In this document: positions 7,628-15,535 of the stretch, piece after piece | Numbering within the stretch: the first letter of the stretch is position 1 | Layout of the letters: each line of letters begins with the position of its first letter | Assembly: GCA_021847385.1 (NCBI GenBank) | Contig: JAJZTV010000005.1 | Coordinates: 1-23,785, forward strand | Source of the DNA: Pseudomonadota bacterium | GTDB taxonomy: Bacteria > Pseudomonadota > Gammaproteobacteria > Burkholderiales > Thiobacillaceae | Direction of reading: 5' to 3' | Length of the DNA: 23,785 bases | Notes under the pieces: model-generated | Told to the model about the DNA's origin: nothing | Seen by the model: the letters and a program-made list of their open reading frames with translations, nothing else | The model's database searches: none | Program-made: the position numbers and the translations under genes

Positions 7628-7656
7628 GAAAACAATAAGGCGCGAAGGAGAGAGCG

Positions 7657-9207
7657 ATGTTCGAATCTGCCGAGTTGGGCCACAAGATCGACAAGGCCAC
7701 CTACGACAAGGAAGTGCCTAAGCTGCGCGAGGCACTGCTCGACGTGCAGTTCGATTTCGCCGCCGCCAAGAAATTCGAGGCCATCATCCTGGTCGGCGGT
7801 GTCGATGGCGCCGGCCGCAGCGAGACGGTCAACCTGCTCAACGAATGGATGGACCCGCGCCATATCGAAGTGCACGGCATGGGCGAGCCGTCCGACGAGG
7901 AACGCGAACGCCCGCCGATGTGGCGCTTCTGGCGTGCCCTGCCGCCCAAGGGCCGCATCGGCGTGTTCATGGGCTCTTGGTATAGCTGGCCGATCGTCGA
8001 TTACGTCTACGGCAATATCGACAAAGAGGCCTATCACGAAAAAATCGAACGCATCGTCCGTTTCGAAAAGATGCTGGTCGACGAAGGCGCCTTGCTGATC
8101 AAGTACTGGTTCCATCTATCCAAGGAGGCGCAACGCAAACGGCTGAAGGCGCTGGAGAAGGATCCGCGCACCCGCTGGCGGGTGACCAAACGCGACTGGG
8201 ACCATTTCGAATTGTATGACAGATTCCACGAGGCGGATGAGCAGGCCCTGCGCATGACCAGTACCGCCGAGGCGCCGTGGTACATCATCGAAGGGGCCGA
8301 CACGCGCTACCGTGAACTCACGGTCGGCACGACCCTGCTCGAAGGCCTGCGCCGCCGGGTGGACGAAAAGGACGGTGCGCCCTCCGCCAGCCATGTGCCG
8401 CCGCTGCTGCCGTCGATCGATCAACTGCATTTGCTGAAGTCGCTCGACCTGTCGCATGCGCTGAGCAAGAAGGCCTATGAGCGCGCGCTCGAAGAGCAGC
8501 AGAGCCGCTTGGTGCAATTGGCGCGCGACCCGCTGTTCAAGGAGATGTCGGTCGTGGTCGTGTTCGAGGGCAACGACGCCGCCGGTAAGGGCGGCAGCAT
8601 CCGCCGCATCACCGGTGCGCTCGACGCCCGGCAATATCAGGTCATCCCGATCGCCGCGCCGACGGAAGATGAGCGCGCCCACCCCTATCTCTGGCGTTTT
8701 TGGCGCCACCTGTCGCGCCGTGGTCGCATCACCCTGTTCGACCGCTCGTGGTACGGCCGGGTGCTGGTCGAGCGGGTCGAGGGCTTCGCGCCGGAAACCG
8801 ACTGGATGCGCGCCTACGGCGAGATCAACGACTTCGAAGACCAACTGGCCCGGCACGAGACCGTGGTGGTCAAGTTCTGGCTCGCCACCAGCAAGGAAGA
8901 ACAGATGCGCCGGTTCAAGGAGCGCGAGCAGACCGGCTTCAAGCGCTACAAGATTACCGACGAGGATTGGCGCAACCGTGAAAAATGGGAGCAATACGAG
9001 CATGCCGTGTGCGACATGGTCGAGCGCACCAGTACCGACTATGCACCGTGGACCCTGGTCGAATCGAACGACAAAAACTACGCCCGGATCAAGGTGTTGA
9101 CCACGCTCTGTGACCGCATCGAGGGTTATATGAACGGGCGGCGCAAGACGGAGAAGCAGAACGGCAAAGAGGCGAAGGGCAACAAGGGTAAAGCCAAGAA
9201 GAAATAG
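7657..9207 (+). CDS. pap: Polyphosphate:AMP phosphotransferase (two-domain PPK2)
   Basis: 516-residue cytosolic enzyme with two fused PPK2 domains, the class that uses polyphosphate to phosphorylate AMP to ADP. The start has AAGGAG nine bases upstream. The C-terminal domain (about 255-490) keeps the full active site: Walker A EGNDAAGKGGS at 304-314, APTEDERAHPYLWRFWRHL, and Walker B/lid ITLFDRSWYGRVLVERV. The N-terminal domain (about 10-230) is the degenerate partner: its P-loop reads GGVDGAGRSET (47-57) with Arg for the Lys, and the FDRSWY block has become FMGSWY. That asymmetry is usual in this family, so it supports the call. The C-terminus is a very basic tail (KGNKGKAKKK) that might bind polyphosphate. 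It is monocistronic between the ccm terminator and a palindromic spacer. Confidence 0.93.
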   Translation: MFESAELGHKIDKATYDKEVPKLREALLDVQFDFAAAKKFEAIILVGGVDGAGRSETVNLLNEWMDPRHIEVHGMGEPSDEERERPPMWRFWRALPPKGRIGVFMGSWYSWPIVDYVYGNIDKEAYHEKIERIVRFEKMLVDEGALLIKYWFHLSKEAQRKRLKALEKDPRTRWRVTKRDWDHFELYDRFHEADEQALRMTSTAEAPWYIIEGADTRYRELTVGTTLLEGLRRRVDEKDGAPSASHVPPLLPSIDQLHLLKSLDLSHALSKKAYERALEEQQSRLVQLARDPLFKEMSVVVVFEGNDAAGKGGSIRRITGALDARQYQVIPIAAPTEDERAHPYLWRFWRHLSRRGRITLFDRSWYGRVLVERVEGFAPETDWMRAYGEINDFEDQLARHETVVVKFWLATSKEEQMRRFKEREQTGFKRYKITDEDWRNREKWEQYEHAVCDMVERTSTDYAPWTLVESNDKNYARIKVLTTLCDRIEGYMNGRRKTEKQNGKEAKGNKGKAKKK

Positions 9208-9221
9208 CTGTATCGTCCGGC

Positions 9222-9252
9222 CGCCCAATACGGCCTTGCGGCCTATTGGGCG
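9222..9252. repeat. 31-bp near-perfect palindrome after pap
   Basis: CGCCCAATA at 9222-9230 pairs with TATTGGGCG at 9244-9252, and GGCC pairs with GGCC inside, leaving one bulged C and a TTGC loop. It starts 14 bases after the pap stop and could serve as a terminator or mRNA 3' stem, but no T-run follows. Confidence 0.6.
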
Positions 9253-9264
9253 TAGGCGAATAGG

Positions 9265-9283
9265 CGCGATGGCCACCATCGCG
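9265..9283. repeat. Second short palindrome, 8-bp arms
   Basis: CGCGATGG (9265-9272), CCA, CCATCGCG (9276-9283): a perfect 8-bp inverted repeat. It lies between the 31-bp palindrome and the start of the secreted-protein gene. An A-run follows on the plus strand, so it is not a plus-strand terminator. It could be a protein-binding site or part of a repetitive intergenic element. Confidence 0.45.
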
Positions 9284-9314
9284 TAGAAAAAACAAATCAA
9301 ACAGGGAACGGGAT

Positions 9315-10655
9315 ATGAACCGATATTCGGTCGTGCGGCGGGCAATTGCGTTGTTGCTGGCGGCGGTGGGGGTGGGAGATGCCTGCGCGGGGACCTCGCA
9401 AGCCGCATGCAATGCGCCGTCGTATGTTTCAGTCGCCGCGAGCAATGGGACCAGTGCGATTTTTTTTCTAACGGAGAATGAAGCGGCAACGATGGGGGCC
9501 GCTGTGTCGGGCAATCTGGTCTTTTCCATGACCGGCAATGGCCGTTTTCGGTCGGCGAAAGTGGCCGGGACGAACTCGGCCTTTACGGCCTCGACCCCAA
9601 CCAATGGCGCGCGAATCTTAACGACTGCCGGCAACGGCAATGCCGCGTTGCCGTCGGCGGCGGCAGGCACCGGCCAGATCGTGTTCGGCGGCGTCACCTT
9701 CAATGCCACCTATCTGGTCGATGCCGGGGCCGACACCTTGGTCATCAGCAACGATGCCGGCGTTGCGCCGACCGCCGTCGATTCGGCGGCGGCAACGGCG
9801 GGGTCCGACCTGAGCTATGGCGAATGCCTCGCCGGCTTGATGAAGGCCTTCAATAGCGTGTTCGCGTCACCCTACTATTCGGCGACGGTGCCCGCCACGG
9901 GGGGTGGCACTAGCGGCTTGTTCAGCTATACCGACCCTTCTGCCACTGCGCCTGCCACCTTGACCCTGGACCGGGATGTGGCAATCGCCGGCGGTACTTC
10001 GCTCATTTCGATCACTGGCGGGCTGGCGGCGGTAACGGTGACCGCCAATGTCGTGCCCGGCAAATATATCGATGCGGATGGAAAGTTGGTTGTGCCGTTC
10101 AATTATGCCCCCGGCGCCAGGAACAGCCTGGTGGCGCTAAGCAATATCGTATTGGATACACGCGATGTGAAGAAAGGCGATAGCCTAGGCGTTCAGCTTG
10201 ACCCTGCCACAACCACTTCCGGTGTCACCGCAGGGGTAATCACTAATATTATATACACGGCGGATATCAACCCCTTCACCTCGCGTGTGACAACGATACC
10301 GAATCCAGGCGGGGATTGCGGTTCGATTGGTCCGAAGACCAATCGAACGCAAGTGGTGGCGATGCCGTTTGTGTTGCCGAGCGATGTTGGCAAACGGGGT
10401 AAATATTATGTCGGTGCGCGGCTGTCGGACGGGCGGCTGTATTTCCTGAATGGCATGGGCGATTTCGTGCCCTATACCGGCGGCGATATTCCGGAATGGG
10501 GTGCTGGTGCGCTGTCGAACGGTCAATATGTGCTCGCGCTGAGCAACGCCGATGTCTCGTCGATCGTCGGCACCCAGATCTATGCCGGCTATGGCGCGAA
10601 CGCGGATGAGATGGTTCGAAACGGGACCTACAGCCTGGCGGTCACGGTGCGCTAG
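9315..10655 (+). CDS. Secreted protein of unknown function
   Basis: 446 residues with a clear signal peptide (basic MNRYSVVRR, hydrophobic AIALLLAAVGVG, then small residues with likely cleavage near ACAG or SQA). The mature part is rich in Gly, Ala, Ser, Thr and Val, with many predicted beta strands and four Cys. There is no lipobox and no obvious LPXTG or autotransporter signal. The C-terminal 25 residues (IYAGYGANADEMVRNGTYS then LAVTVR) resemble a C-terminal motif I have seen in uncharacterised secreted proteins of betaproteobacteria, recalled only loosely. The gene carries an uninterrupted T8 run (9460-9467) and a long perfect hairpin (10316-10352). It stands alone, with unrelated genes on both sides. 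I cannot assign a function; a surface or matrix protein would be a guess. Confidence 0.75.
   Translation: MNRYSVVRRAIALLLAAVGVGDACAGTSQAACNAPSYVSVAASNGTSAIFFLTENEAATMGAAVSGNLVFSMTGNGRFRSAKVAGTNSAFTASTPTNGARILTTAGNGNAALPSAAAGTGQIVFGGVTFNATYLVDAGADTLVISNDAGVAPTAVDSAAATAGSDLSYGECLAGLMKAFNSVFASPYYSATVPATGGGTSGLFSYTDPSATAPATLTLDRDVAIAGGTSLISITGGLAAVTVTANVVPGKYIDADGKLVVPFNYAPGARNSLVALSNIVLDTRDVKKGDSLGVQLDPATTTSGVTAGVITNIIYTADINPFTSRVTTIPNPGGDCGSIGPKTNRTQVVAMPFVLPSDVGKRGKYYVGARLSDGRLYFLNGMGDFVPYTGGDIPEWGAGALSNGQYVLALSNADVSSIVGTQIYAGYGANADEMVRNGTYSLAVTVR
10316..10352. repeat. Long stem-loop inside the secreted-protein gene
   Basis: TTGCGGTTCGATTGGTC (10316-10332) and GACCAATCGAACGCAA (10337-10352) are complementary over 16 pairs with a single bulged G and a CGAA tetraloop. 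This is far longer than expected by chance inside a coding sequence. It lies around codons for GGDCGSIGPKTNRTQ. Confidence 0.65.
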
Positions 10656-10681
10656 GCCCGATATGAATCGGCTGCCGGTTC

Positions 10682-10720
10682 TTGCATCAGCTCGACCGGA
10701 CTACTAGACTACCCAGTCTA
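10682..10720 (+). promoter_or_regulatory. Promoter with overlapping operator for the efflux operon
   Basis: TTGCAT (10682-10687) and TAGACT (10705-10710) are spaced by exactly 17 bases, a plausible sigma-70 promoter. The -10 box is the left arm of the palindrome TAGACTACCCAGTCTA (10705-10720; 6-bp arms, 4-bp spacer). A symmetric site covering -10 to the start point, 18 bases before a tetR-family gene, fits autorepression by that regulator. Assigned by eye; binding is inferred. Confidence 0.55.
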
Positions 10721-10738
10721 CTTGCTGCCCGATGCCTC

Positions 10739-11341
10739 ATGACTGCCGTTCTCGAAGTGCCCCAAGATACCCGCCAGCGCCTGTTGGAAGCCGCCTGCGA
10801 GGCCTTTCGCGAGGAAGGCTATCAGGTCAGCATCGACCGCATCGCCGCGCGGGCCCAGGTCGCGCGGCAGACGGTCTATAACCACTTCCCGAGCAAAGAC
10901 GCGTTGTTCGCCGAGGTGGTGCAGCATGCCATCCAGTCGGTACTGGTTACGCTGGATGGCGATGGCGACATACGCACCACGCTGCTGGCCTTCGGCCATG
11001 CCTATCGGGAGAAGGTGCTGAGCCCGGAGGGATTGGCGACCCTGCGCATTGTGATGGCCGAGGCACCGCGCTTTCCCGAGCTGGCCAAGCAGTTCTTCCG
11101 GCAAGGCCCGCTGACCACGCGCAAGCGCCTCGCCGCTTACATCGAGCGCGCGATGGCGGCGGGCATCCTGCGCAAGGACGCCCCCGATTTCGCCGCCGAG
11201 ATGTTCACCGCCATGCTGCTGGACTTCGACCGCCAGCGCGGCCTCATCGATCTACAAACCGATTTGCTCAAACCCGCCAAGACGGCGCAGGTGGTCGACT
11301 GCTTCCTGCGCGCCTTTGCCGTCGGAAAGGACATGCCATGA
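10739..11341 (+). CDS. TetR/AcrR-family transcriptional regulator of the efflux operon
   Basis: 200 residues from the ATG at 10739. The N-terminal TetR DNA-binding domain spans about 9-57 (TRQRLLEAACEAFREEGYQ, then VSIDRIAARAQVARQTVYNHF with the helix-turn-helix and the family-typical TVYNHFPSKDALF). The C-terminal part is helical, with AFGHAYREKVLSPEGLATLRIVMAEAPRFPELAKQFF, the pattern of AcrR-C/TetR_C_7-like ligand domains. The frame is open back to an ATG at 10682, but that start would lie inside the promoter and operator; 10739 places the helix-turn-helix at the normal distance. It overlaps the adaptor gene by ATGA, so it is cotranscribed with the pump it probably represses. The inducer is unknown. 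Confidence 0.9.
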   Translation: MTAVLEVPQDTRQRLLEAACEAFREEGYQVSIDRIAARAQVARQTVYNHFPSKDALFAEVVQHAIQSVLVTLDGDGDIRTTLLAFGHAYREKVLSPEGLATLRIVMAEAPRFPELAKQFFRQGPLTTRKRLAAYIERAMAAGILRKDAPDFAAEMFTAMLLDFDRQRGLIDLQTDLLKPAKTAQVVDCFLRAFAVGKDMP

Positions 11342-12432
11342 AACGCTACGCCCTGATGCTCGCTTTGCCCCTGCTCGCCGCCTGCGGGCCCAATGGCAAG
11401 AACGCGCCGCCGGGTGGCGGCGCCGGGCCGGGCGGCATGCCGCCGGCGGAGGTCGAGGTCATCCAGGTCGGCCGGAGTTCGGCCACGCTGACGCCGGAGT
11501 TGCCCGGCCGGGTGGCCGCGGTGCGCACCGCGCAGGTCCGTGCCCGGGTCGAGGGCATCGTCGAGAAGCGCCTGTTCACCGAAGGCAGCGACGTGCGAGC
11601 CGGCCAGCCGCTGTTCCAACTGGACGACCGCACTTATCGCACCGCGGCCCAGGCGGCCGAAGCCGAGGTCGAAGTGAAGCGGCTGAATTTGAAGCGGGTG
11701 GAATCGTTGTTGCCGATCAAAGCGGTCAGCCAGCAGGAGGTCGATACCGCCCGTGCCGCGCTGAAGCAGGCCGAGGCCCAGCTGGCGAAGGCGAAGCTGG
11801 ACTTGGAGAACACCACTGTGCCGGCCGCGATCTCCGGCCGTATCGGCCGGGCGCAGATCACCGAAGGCGCCCTGGTCGGCCGCGGCGAGGCCACCCTGCT
11901 CGCCACCATCGAGCAACTGGAACCGGTGCACGTGCTGTTCACCCAGCCCAATGCCGACGTGCTGCGGCTGAAGGGCGCGCTCGCTGCCGGCAAGCTGAAG
12001 GCGGCCGACGGCCGCAGCGTCGAACTGATTCTGGAGAACGGCCAGCCCTATCCGCACAAGGGCCGGCTGACCTTCAGCGACATGAGCGTGGACCCCAGCA
12101 CCGGCGCCATCACCCTGAAGGCGGAATTTCCCAACCCCGAGCGGCTGCTGCTGCCGGGTACCTTCGTCCGCGTCCGTCTGGCCCAGGCCGTGGCGCAGGA
12201 CGTGATCACAGTGCCGCAGCGCGCGGTGCTGTCCGGCCCGCAGGGCCAGTTCGTGCTGCTGGTCGGGCCGGACAACAAGGTGATGCCGCGGCCGGTGAAG
12301 GTCGGCGCGATGGCCGGCGACCGCTTCGTGATCGAGGATGGCCTGGCCGGCGGCGAGCGCATGATCGTCTCCGGCGTGCAGAAGGCCAAGCCGGGCTCGA
12401 CGGTGAAACCGGTTTCCGCGAAGGCAGGCTGA
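11338..12432 (+). CDS. RND efflux periplasmic adaptor subunit (AcrA/MexA family)
   Basis: 364-residue membrane fusion protein linking the RND pump to the outer-membrane channel. It starts with a lipoprotein signal (LPLLAACGPNG; lipidated Cys 16) and a Pro/Gly-rich linker. The first lipoyl half (VRARVEGIVEKRLFTEGSDVRAGQPLFQLD) is followed by a coiled-coil hairpin (AAQAAEAEVEVKRLNLKRV to ARAALKQAEAQLAKAKLDLE), the second lipoyl half (TTVPAAISGRIGRAQITEGALV), beta-barrel (LEPVHVLFTQ) and membrane-proximal domains (VITVPQRAVLSGPQGQFVL). The order and sequence are those of the HAE-1 adaptors such as AcrA and MexA. The start overlaps the regulator stop; the pump gene begins one base after its stop. 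Which pump it is cannot be told from sequence alone. Confidence 0.94.
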   Translation: MKRYALMLALPLLAACGPNGKNAPPGGGAGPGGMPPAEVEVIQVGRSSATLTPELPGRVAAVRTAQVRARVEGIVEKRLFTEGSDVRAGQPLFQLDDRTYRTAAQAAEAEVEVKRLNLKRVESLLPIKAVSQQEVDTARAALKQAEAQLAKAKLDLENTTVPAAISGRIGRAQITEGALVGRGEATLLATIEQLEPVHVLFTQPNADVLRLKGALAAGKLKAADGRSVELILENGQPYPHKGRLTFSDMSVDPSTGAITLKAEFPNPERLLLPGTFVRVRLAQAVAQDVITVPQRAVLSGPQGQFVLLVGPDNKVMPRPVKVGAMAGDRFVIEDGLAGGERMIVSGVQKAKPGSTVKPVSAKAG

Positions 12433-12433
12433 C

Positions 12434-15400
12434 ATGGCGCGCTTCTTCATCCATCGGCCCATCTTCGCCTGGGTCATCGCCATCCTGATCATGCTGGTCG
12501 GCGTGATCGCCTTGAAGAACCTGCCGGTGGCGCAGTACCCGCAGGTGGCGCCGCCGCAGATCGCCTTCAACGTCACCTATCCGGGCGCCTCGGCCCAGGT
12601 GGTCGAGGACACGGTGATCAAGCTGATCGAGCAGGAGATGAACGGCATCGAGCACCTGCTGTACATGGAGGCCTCGTCCGAGCTGGGTGCCGGCACGCTG
12701 ACGCTGACCTTCGAGCCGGGCACCAATGTCGATATCGCCTCGGTCGAGGCGCAGAACCGCTACAAGCGGGTCGAGTCGCGGCTGCCGGAAGACGTGCGCC
12801 GCCTCGGCGTGCCGGTGACCAAGCCGCAGCGCAATTACCTGATGTTCGTCGCCATCCATTCCAAGGACGGCAAGCGCAACGCCATCGATCTCGGCAGTTT
12901 CGCCGCCGCCAACGTGCTCGACCCGATCCGCCGGGTGCCGGGCGTGGGCGAGGCCATCCTGTTCGGCAGCGAATACGCCATGCGCATCTGGCTCAAGCCG
13001 GAACAGCTCACCGCCTATCGCCTGACCCCGGCCGACGTGAAGCGGGCCTTGCAGGCGCAGAACGTGCAGCTGGCCACCGGCGAATTGAACCAGGCCCCGG
13101 GCGCTCCGGGTGCCCAGGTCAATGCGGTGATCGTCACCCGCGGTCGGCTCAACACGCCGGAGGAATTCGGCAACGTCGTGGTCCGTGCGCTGCCCAACGG
13201 CGCCACGGTCAAGGTCAAGGACGTGGCCCGGGTCGAGCTGGGCGGCGACAGCTACGAGCGCTACGCCCGGATGAACGGCCAGCCGATCGCCGCCATTGCC
13301 ATCAGAGTGGCGCCCGGCGCCAATGCGCTGGACGTGGCGAAGACGGTCAAGGCGCGCATGACCGAGCTGGCCAAGTTCTTCCCGCCGGGCATCGACTGGG
13401 CCGTGCCCTACGACACCTCGCGTTTCGTCGAGATCTCGATCTTCGAGGTGGTGAAGACCCTGGGCGAGGCCATGCTGCTGGTGTTCATCGTGATGTATGT
13501 CTTCCTCGGCCACTGGCGCACCACGCTGATCCCGGCCGTGGTGGTGCCGGTCGCGCTGGCCGGCGCCACCGCCGGGCTGTATGCCTTCGGTTTCTCGATC
13601 AACGTGCTCACCTTGTTCGCGATGGTGCTCGCCATCGGCGTGTTGGTCGACGACGCCATCGTGGTGGTCGAGAACGTCGAGCGCATCATGCGCGAGGAAC
13701 GCCTGCCACCGTTGCAGGCCACGATCAAGGCCATGGACCAGATCCTCGGCGCCATCCTCGGCATCTCGGTGGTGCTGTCGGCGGTGTTCATGCCCATGCT
13801 GTTCTTCGGCGGCTCGGTCGGCGCGATCTATCGCCAGTTCGCCGCCACGCTGATCCTGACCATGGCCTTCTCGGTGTTGATGGCGCTGTCGCTGACGCCG
13901 GCCATGTGCGCGACCCTGCTCAAGCGGAGCGAGGCGGAGGAAGACGAGAAGCGCGGGTTCAATCGCTTCTTCGGCCGGGTGACCGAGCGCTACCGCAGCG
14001 GCACGGCGCGCATCCTCGCCCGCAGCGGCCGCTGGGTGGTGATCTACCTCGCCATCGTCGCCGCCACCGGCTGGCTGTTCACCAAGCTGCCCGGCAGCTT
14101 CCTGCCGGACGAGGACCAGGGCTATTTCATCAGCCTGGTGCAACTGCCCGGCGGCGCCACGCAGGAGCGCACGGTGCAGGTGCTGTCGCAGATCGAGCAG
14201 TTCTATCAGAAACAGCCGGAGGTGGAGCGGGTGATCGGCGTGGTCGGCTTCTCCTTCTTCGGCCGCGGCCAGAACGCCGCGTTGATCTTCACCCGGCTCA
14301 AGGACTGGGACGAGCGCAAGGGCAAGGAGCATTCGGCCCAGGGCATCATCGGCCGCGCGATGGGCACCTTCATGCGGATCAAGGAGGCGATGGTGTTCGC
14401 GGTGAACCCGCCGCCCATCCCCGAGCTCGGCGCGGTCGGCGGTTTCGACTTCCGCCTGCTCGACCGCACCGGCCAGGGCCGCGAGGCGCTGATGGACGTG
14501 CGCAACATGGTGCTCGGCCTGGCCAGCCAGGATAAACGCCTGGCCGGCGTGCGGCCGGAAGGCCAGGAGCCGGGGCCGCAGGTCTTCCTCGACATCGACC
14601 GCGAGAAGGCCCAGGCGCTGCAGATCGACATGGCCGACCTCAACGACACCCTGGCCTCCGCCATCGGCGTGGCCTACGTCAACGACTTCGTCCGTTCCGG
14701 CCGCATCCTCAAGGTGCAGATGCAGGCCGATGCCGACCTGCGCAAGACGCCGGAGGACCTGCTCAAGCTGCCGGTGAAGAACCGGCTCGGCGACGTCGTG
14801 CAGTTAGGCGAGATCGCCAAGCCGAAATGGGTCGTCGGCCTACCCAAGCTCGACCGCTACAACGGCAATCCGTCGCTGAAGATCGCCGGCAGCCCGGCCC
14901 CGGGCCACTCCACCGGCGAGGCGATGCAGGCGATGGAAGAGATCGCGGCCAAGCTGCCGCCGGGCTATGGATTCGAATGGTCGGGCACCTCGTTCGAGGA
15001 ACGGCTGGCCGGCGCCCAGGCGCCCATCCTGTTCGCGCTGTCGCTGCTGGTGGTGTTCCTCGCGCTGGCGGCGCTGTACGAGAGCTGGGCGATCCCGTTC
15101 GCGGTGATCCTGGTGGTGCCGCTCGGCGTGCTCGGCGCGGTGCTCGCGGTGCAGTTGCGCGGCCTGCCCAACGACGTGTTCTTCAAGGTTGGCCTGATCG
15201 CGATCATCGGCCTGTCGGCCAAGAACGCCATCCTGATCATCGAATTCGCGCGCAAGCTGCACGACGACGGCATGGAATTGGTGGCCGCCACGCTGGAGGC
15301 CTGCCGCATGCGGCTGCGCCCGATCCTGATGACCAGCTTCGCCTTCATTCTCGGCGTGCTGCCGCTCGCCATCTCCACCGGCGCCGGCGCCGCCGGCCGC

Positions 15401-15535
15401 CATGCCGTGGGCACCGGCGTGATCGGCGGCATGATCGCGGCGACCGTGCTCGCGATCTTCCTGGTGCCGGTGTTCTTCGTGGTGGTACGCAAGCTCTTTC
15501 CTGTACGGCCGCGGGAGGAAATGAAACATGACTAA
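12434..15535 (+). CDS. RND multidrug efflux transporter, HAE-1 (AcrB/MexB) family
   Basis: 1033-residue proton-driven inner-membrane pump. It begins MARFFIHRPIFAWVIAILIM, the standard AcrB-type first helix. The proton-relay aspartates are D406 and D407 in IGVLVDDAIVVVENVERIM (TM4), and the matching Lys is in GLSAKNAILIIEFA (TM10). Two large periplasmic loops, an internal repeat of the two halves (second half begins near RSGRWVVIYLAIVAATGWLF), and FLPDEDQGYF and GAVGGFDFRLLDRTG pore/porter elements are all present, so it is full length. The loop-like substrate-binding region is of the hydrophobic/amphiphilic (HAE-1) type rather than heavy-metal (HME). The last eight bases overlap the channel gene. 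Confidence 0.96.
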   Translation: MARFFIHRPIFAWVIAILIMLVGVIALKNLPVAQYPQVAPPQIAFNVTYPGASAQVVEDTVIKLIEQEMNGIEHLLYMEASSELGAGTLTLTFEPGTNVDIASVEAQNRYKRVESRLPEDVRRLGVPVTKPQRNYLMFVAIHSKDGKRNAIDLGSFAAANVLDPIRRVPGVGEAILFGSEYAMRIWLKPEQLTAYRLTPADVKRALQAQNVQLATGELNQAPGAPGAQVNAVIVTRGRLNTPEEFGNVVVRALPNGATVKVKDVARVELGGDSYERYARMNGQPIAAIAIRVAPGANALDVAKTVKARMTELAKFFPPGIDWAVPYDTSRFVEISIFEVVKTLGEAMLLVFIVMYVFLGHWRTTLIPAVVVPVALAGATAGLYAFGFSINVLTLFAMVLAIGVLVDDAIVVVENVERIMREERLPPLQATIKAMDQILGAILGISVVLSAVFMPMLFFGGSVGAIYRQFAATLILTMAFSVLMALSLTPAMCATLLKRSEAEEDEKRGFNRFFGRVTERYRSGTARILARSGRWVVIYLAIVAATGWLFTKLPGSFLPDEDQGYFISLVQLPGGATQERTVQVLSQIEQFYQKQPEVERVIGVVGFSFFGRGQNAALIFTRLKDWDERKGKEHSAQGIIGRAMGTFMRIKEAMVFAVNPPPIPELGAVGGFDFRLLDRTGQGREALMDVRNMVLGLASQDKRLAGVRPEGQEPGPQVFLDIDREKAQALQIDMADLNDTLASAIGVAYVNDFVRSGRILKVQMQADADLRKTPEDLLKLPVKNRLGDVVQLGEIAKPKWVVGLPKLDRYNGNPSLKIAGSPAPGHSTGEAMQAMEEIAAKLPPGYGFEWSGTSFEERLAGAQAPILFALSLLVVFLALAALYESWAIPFAVILVVPLGVLGAVLAVQLRGLPNDVFFKVGLIAIIGLSAKNAILIIEFARKLHDDGMELVAATLEACRMRLRPILMTSFAFILGVLPLAISTGAGAAGRHAVGTGVIGGMIAATVLAIFLVPVFFVVVRKLFPVRPREEMKHD

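Noticed and set aside
12206..14332. A 708-codon open frame on the minus strand opposite the RND pump gene
   Set aside because: It is antisense to a clearly conserved pump gene; its translation is His/Asp/Gln/Arg-rich low-complexity sequence typical of a GC-rich shadow frame.
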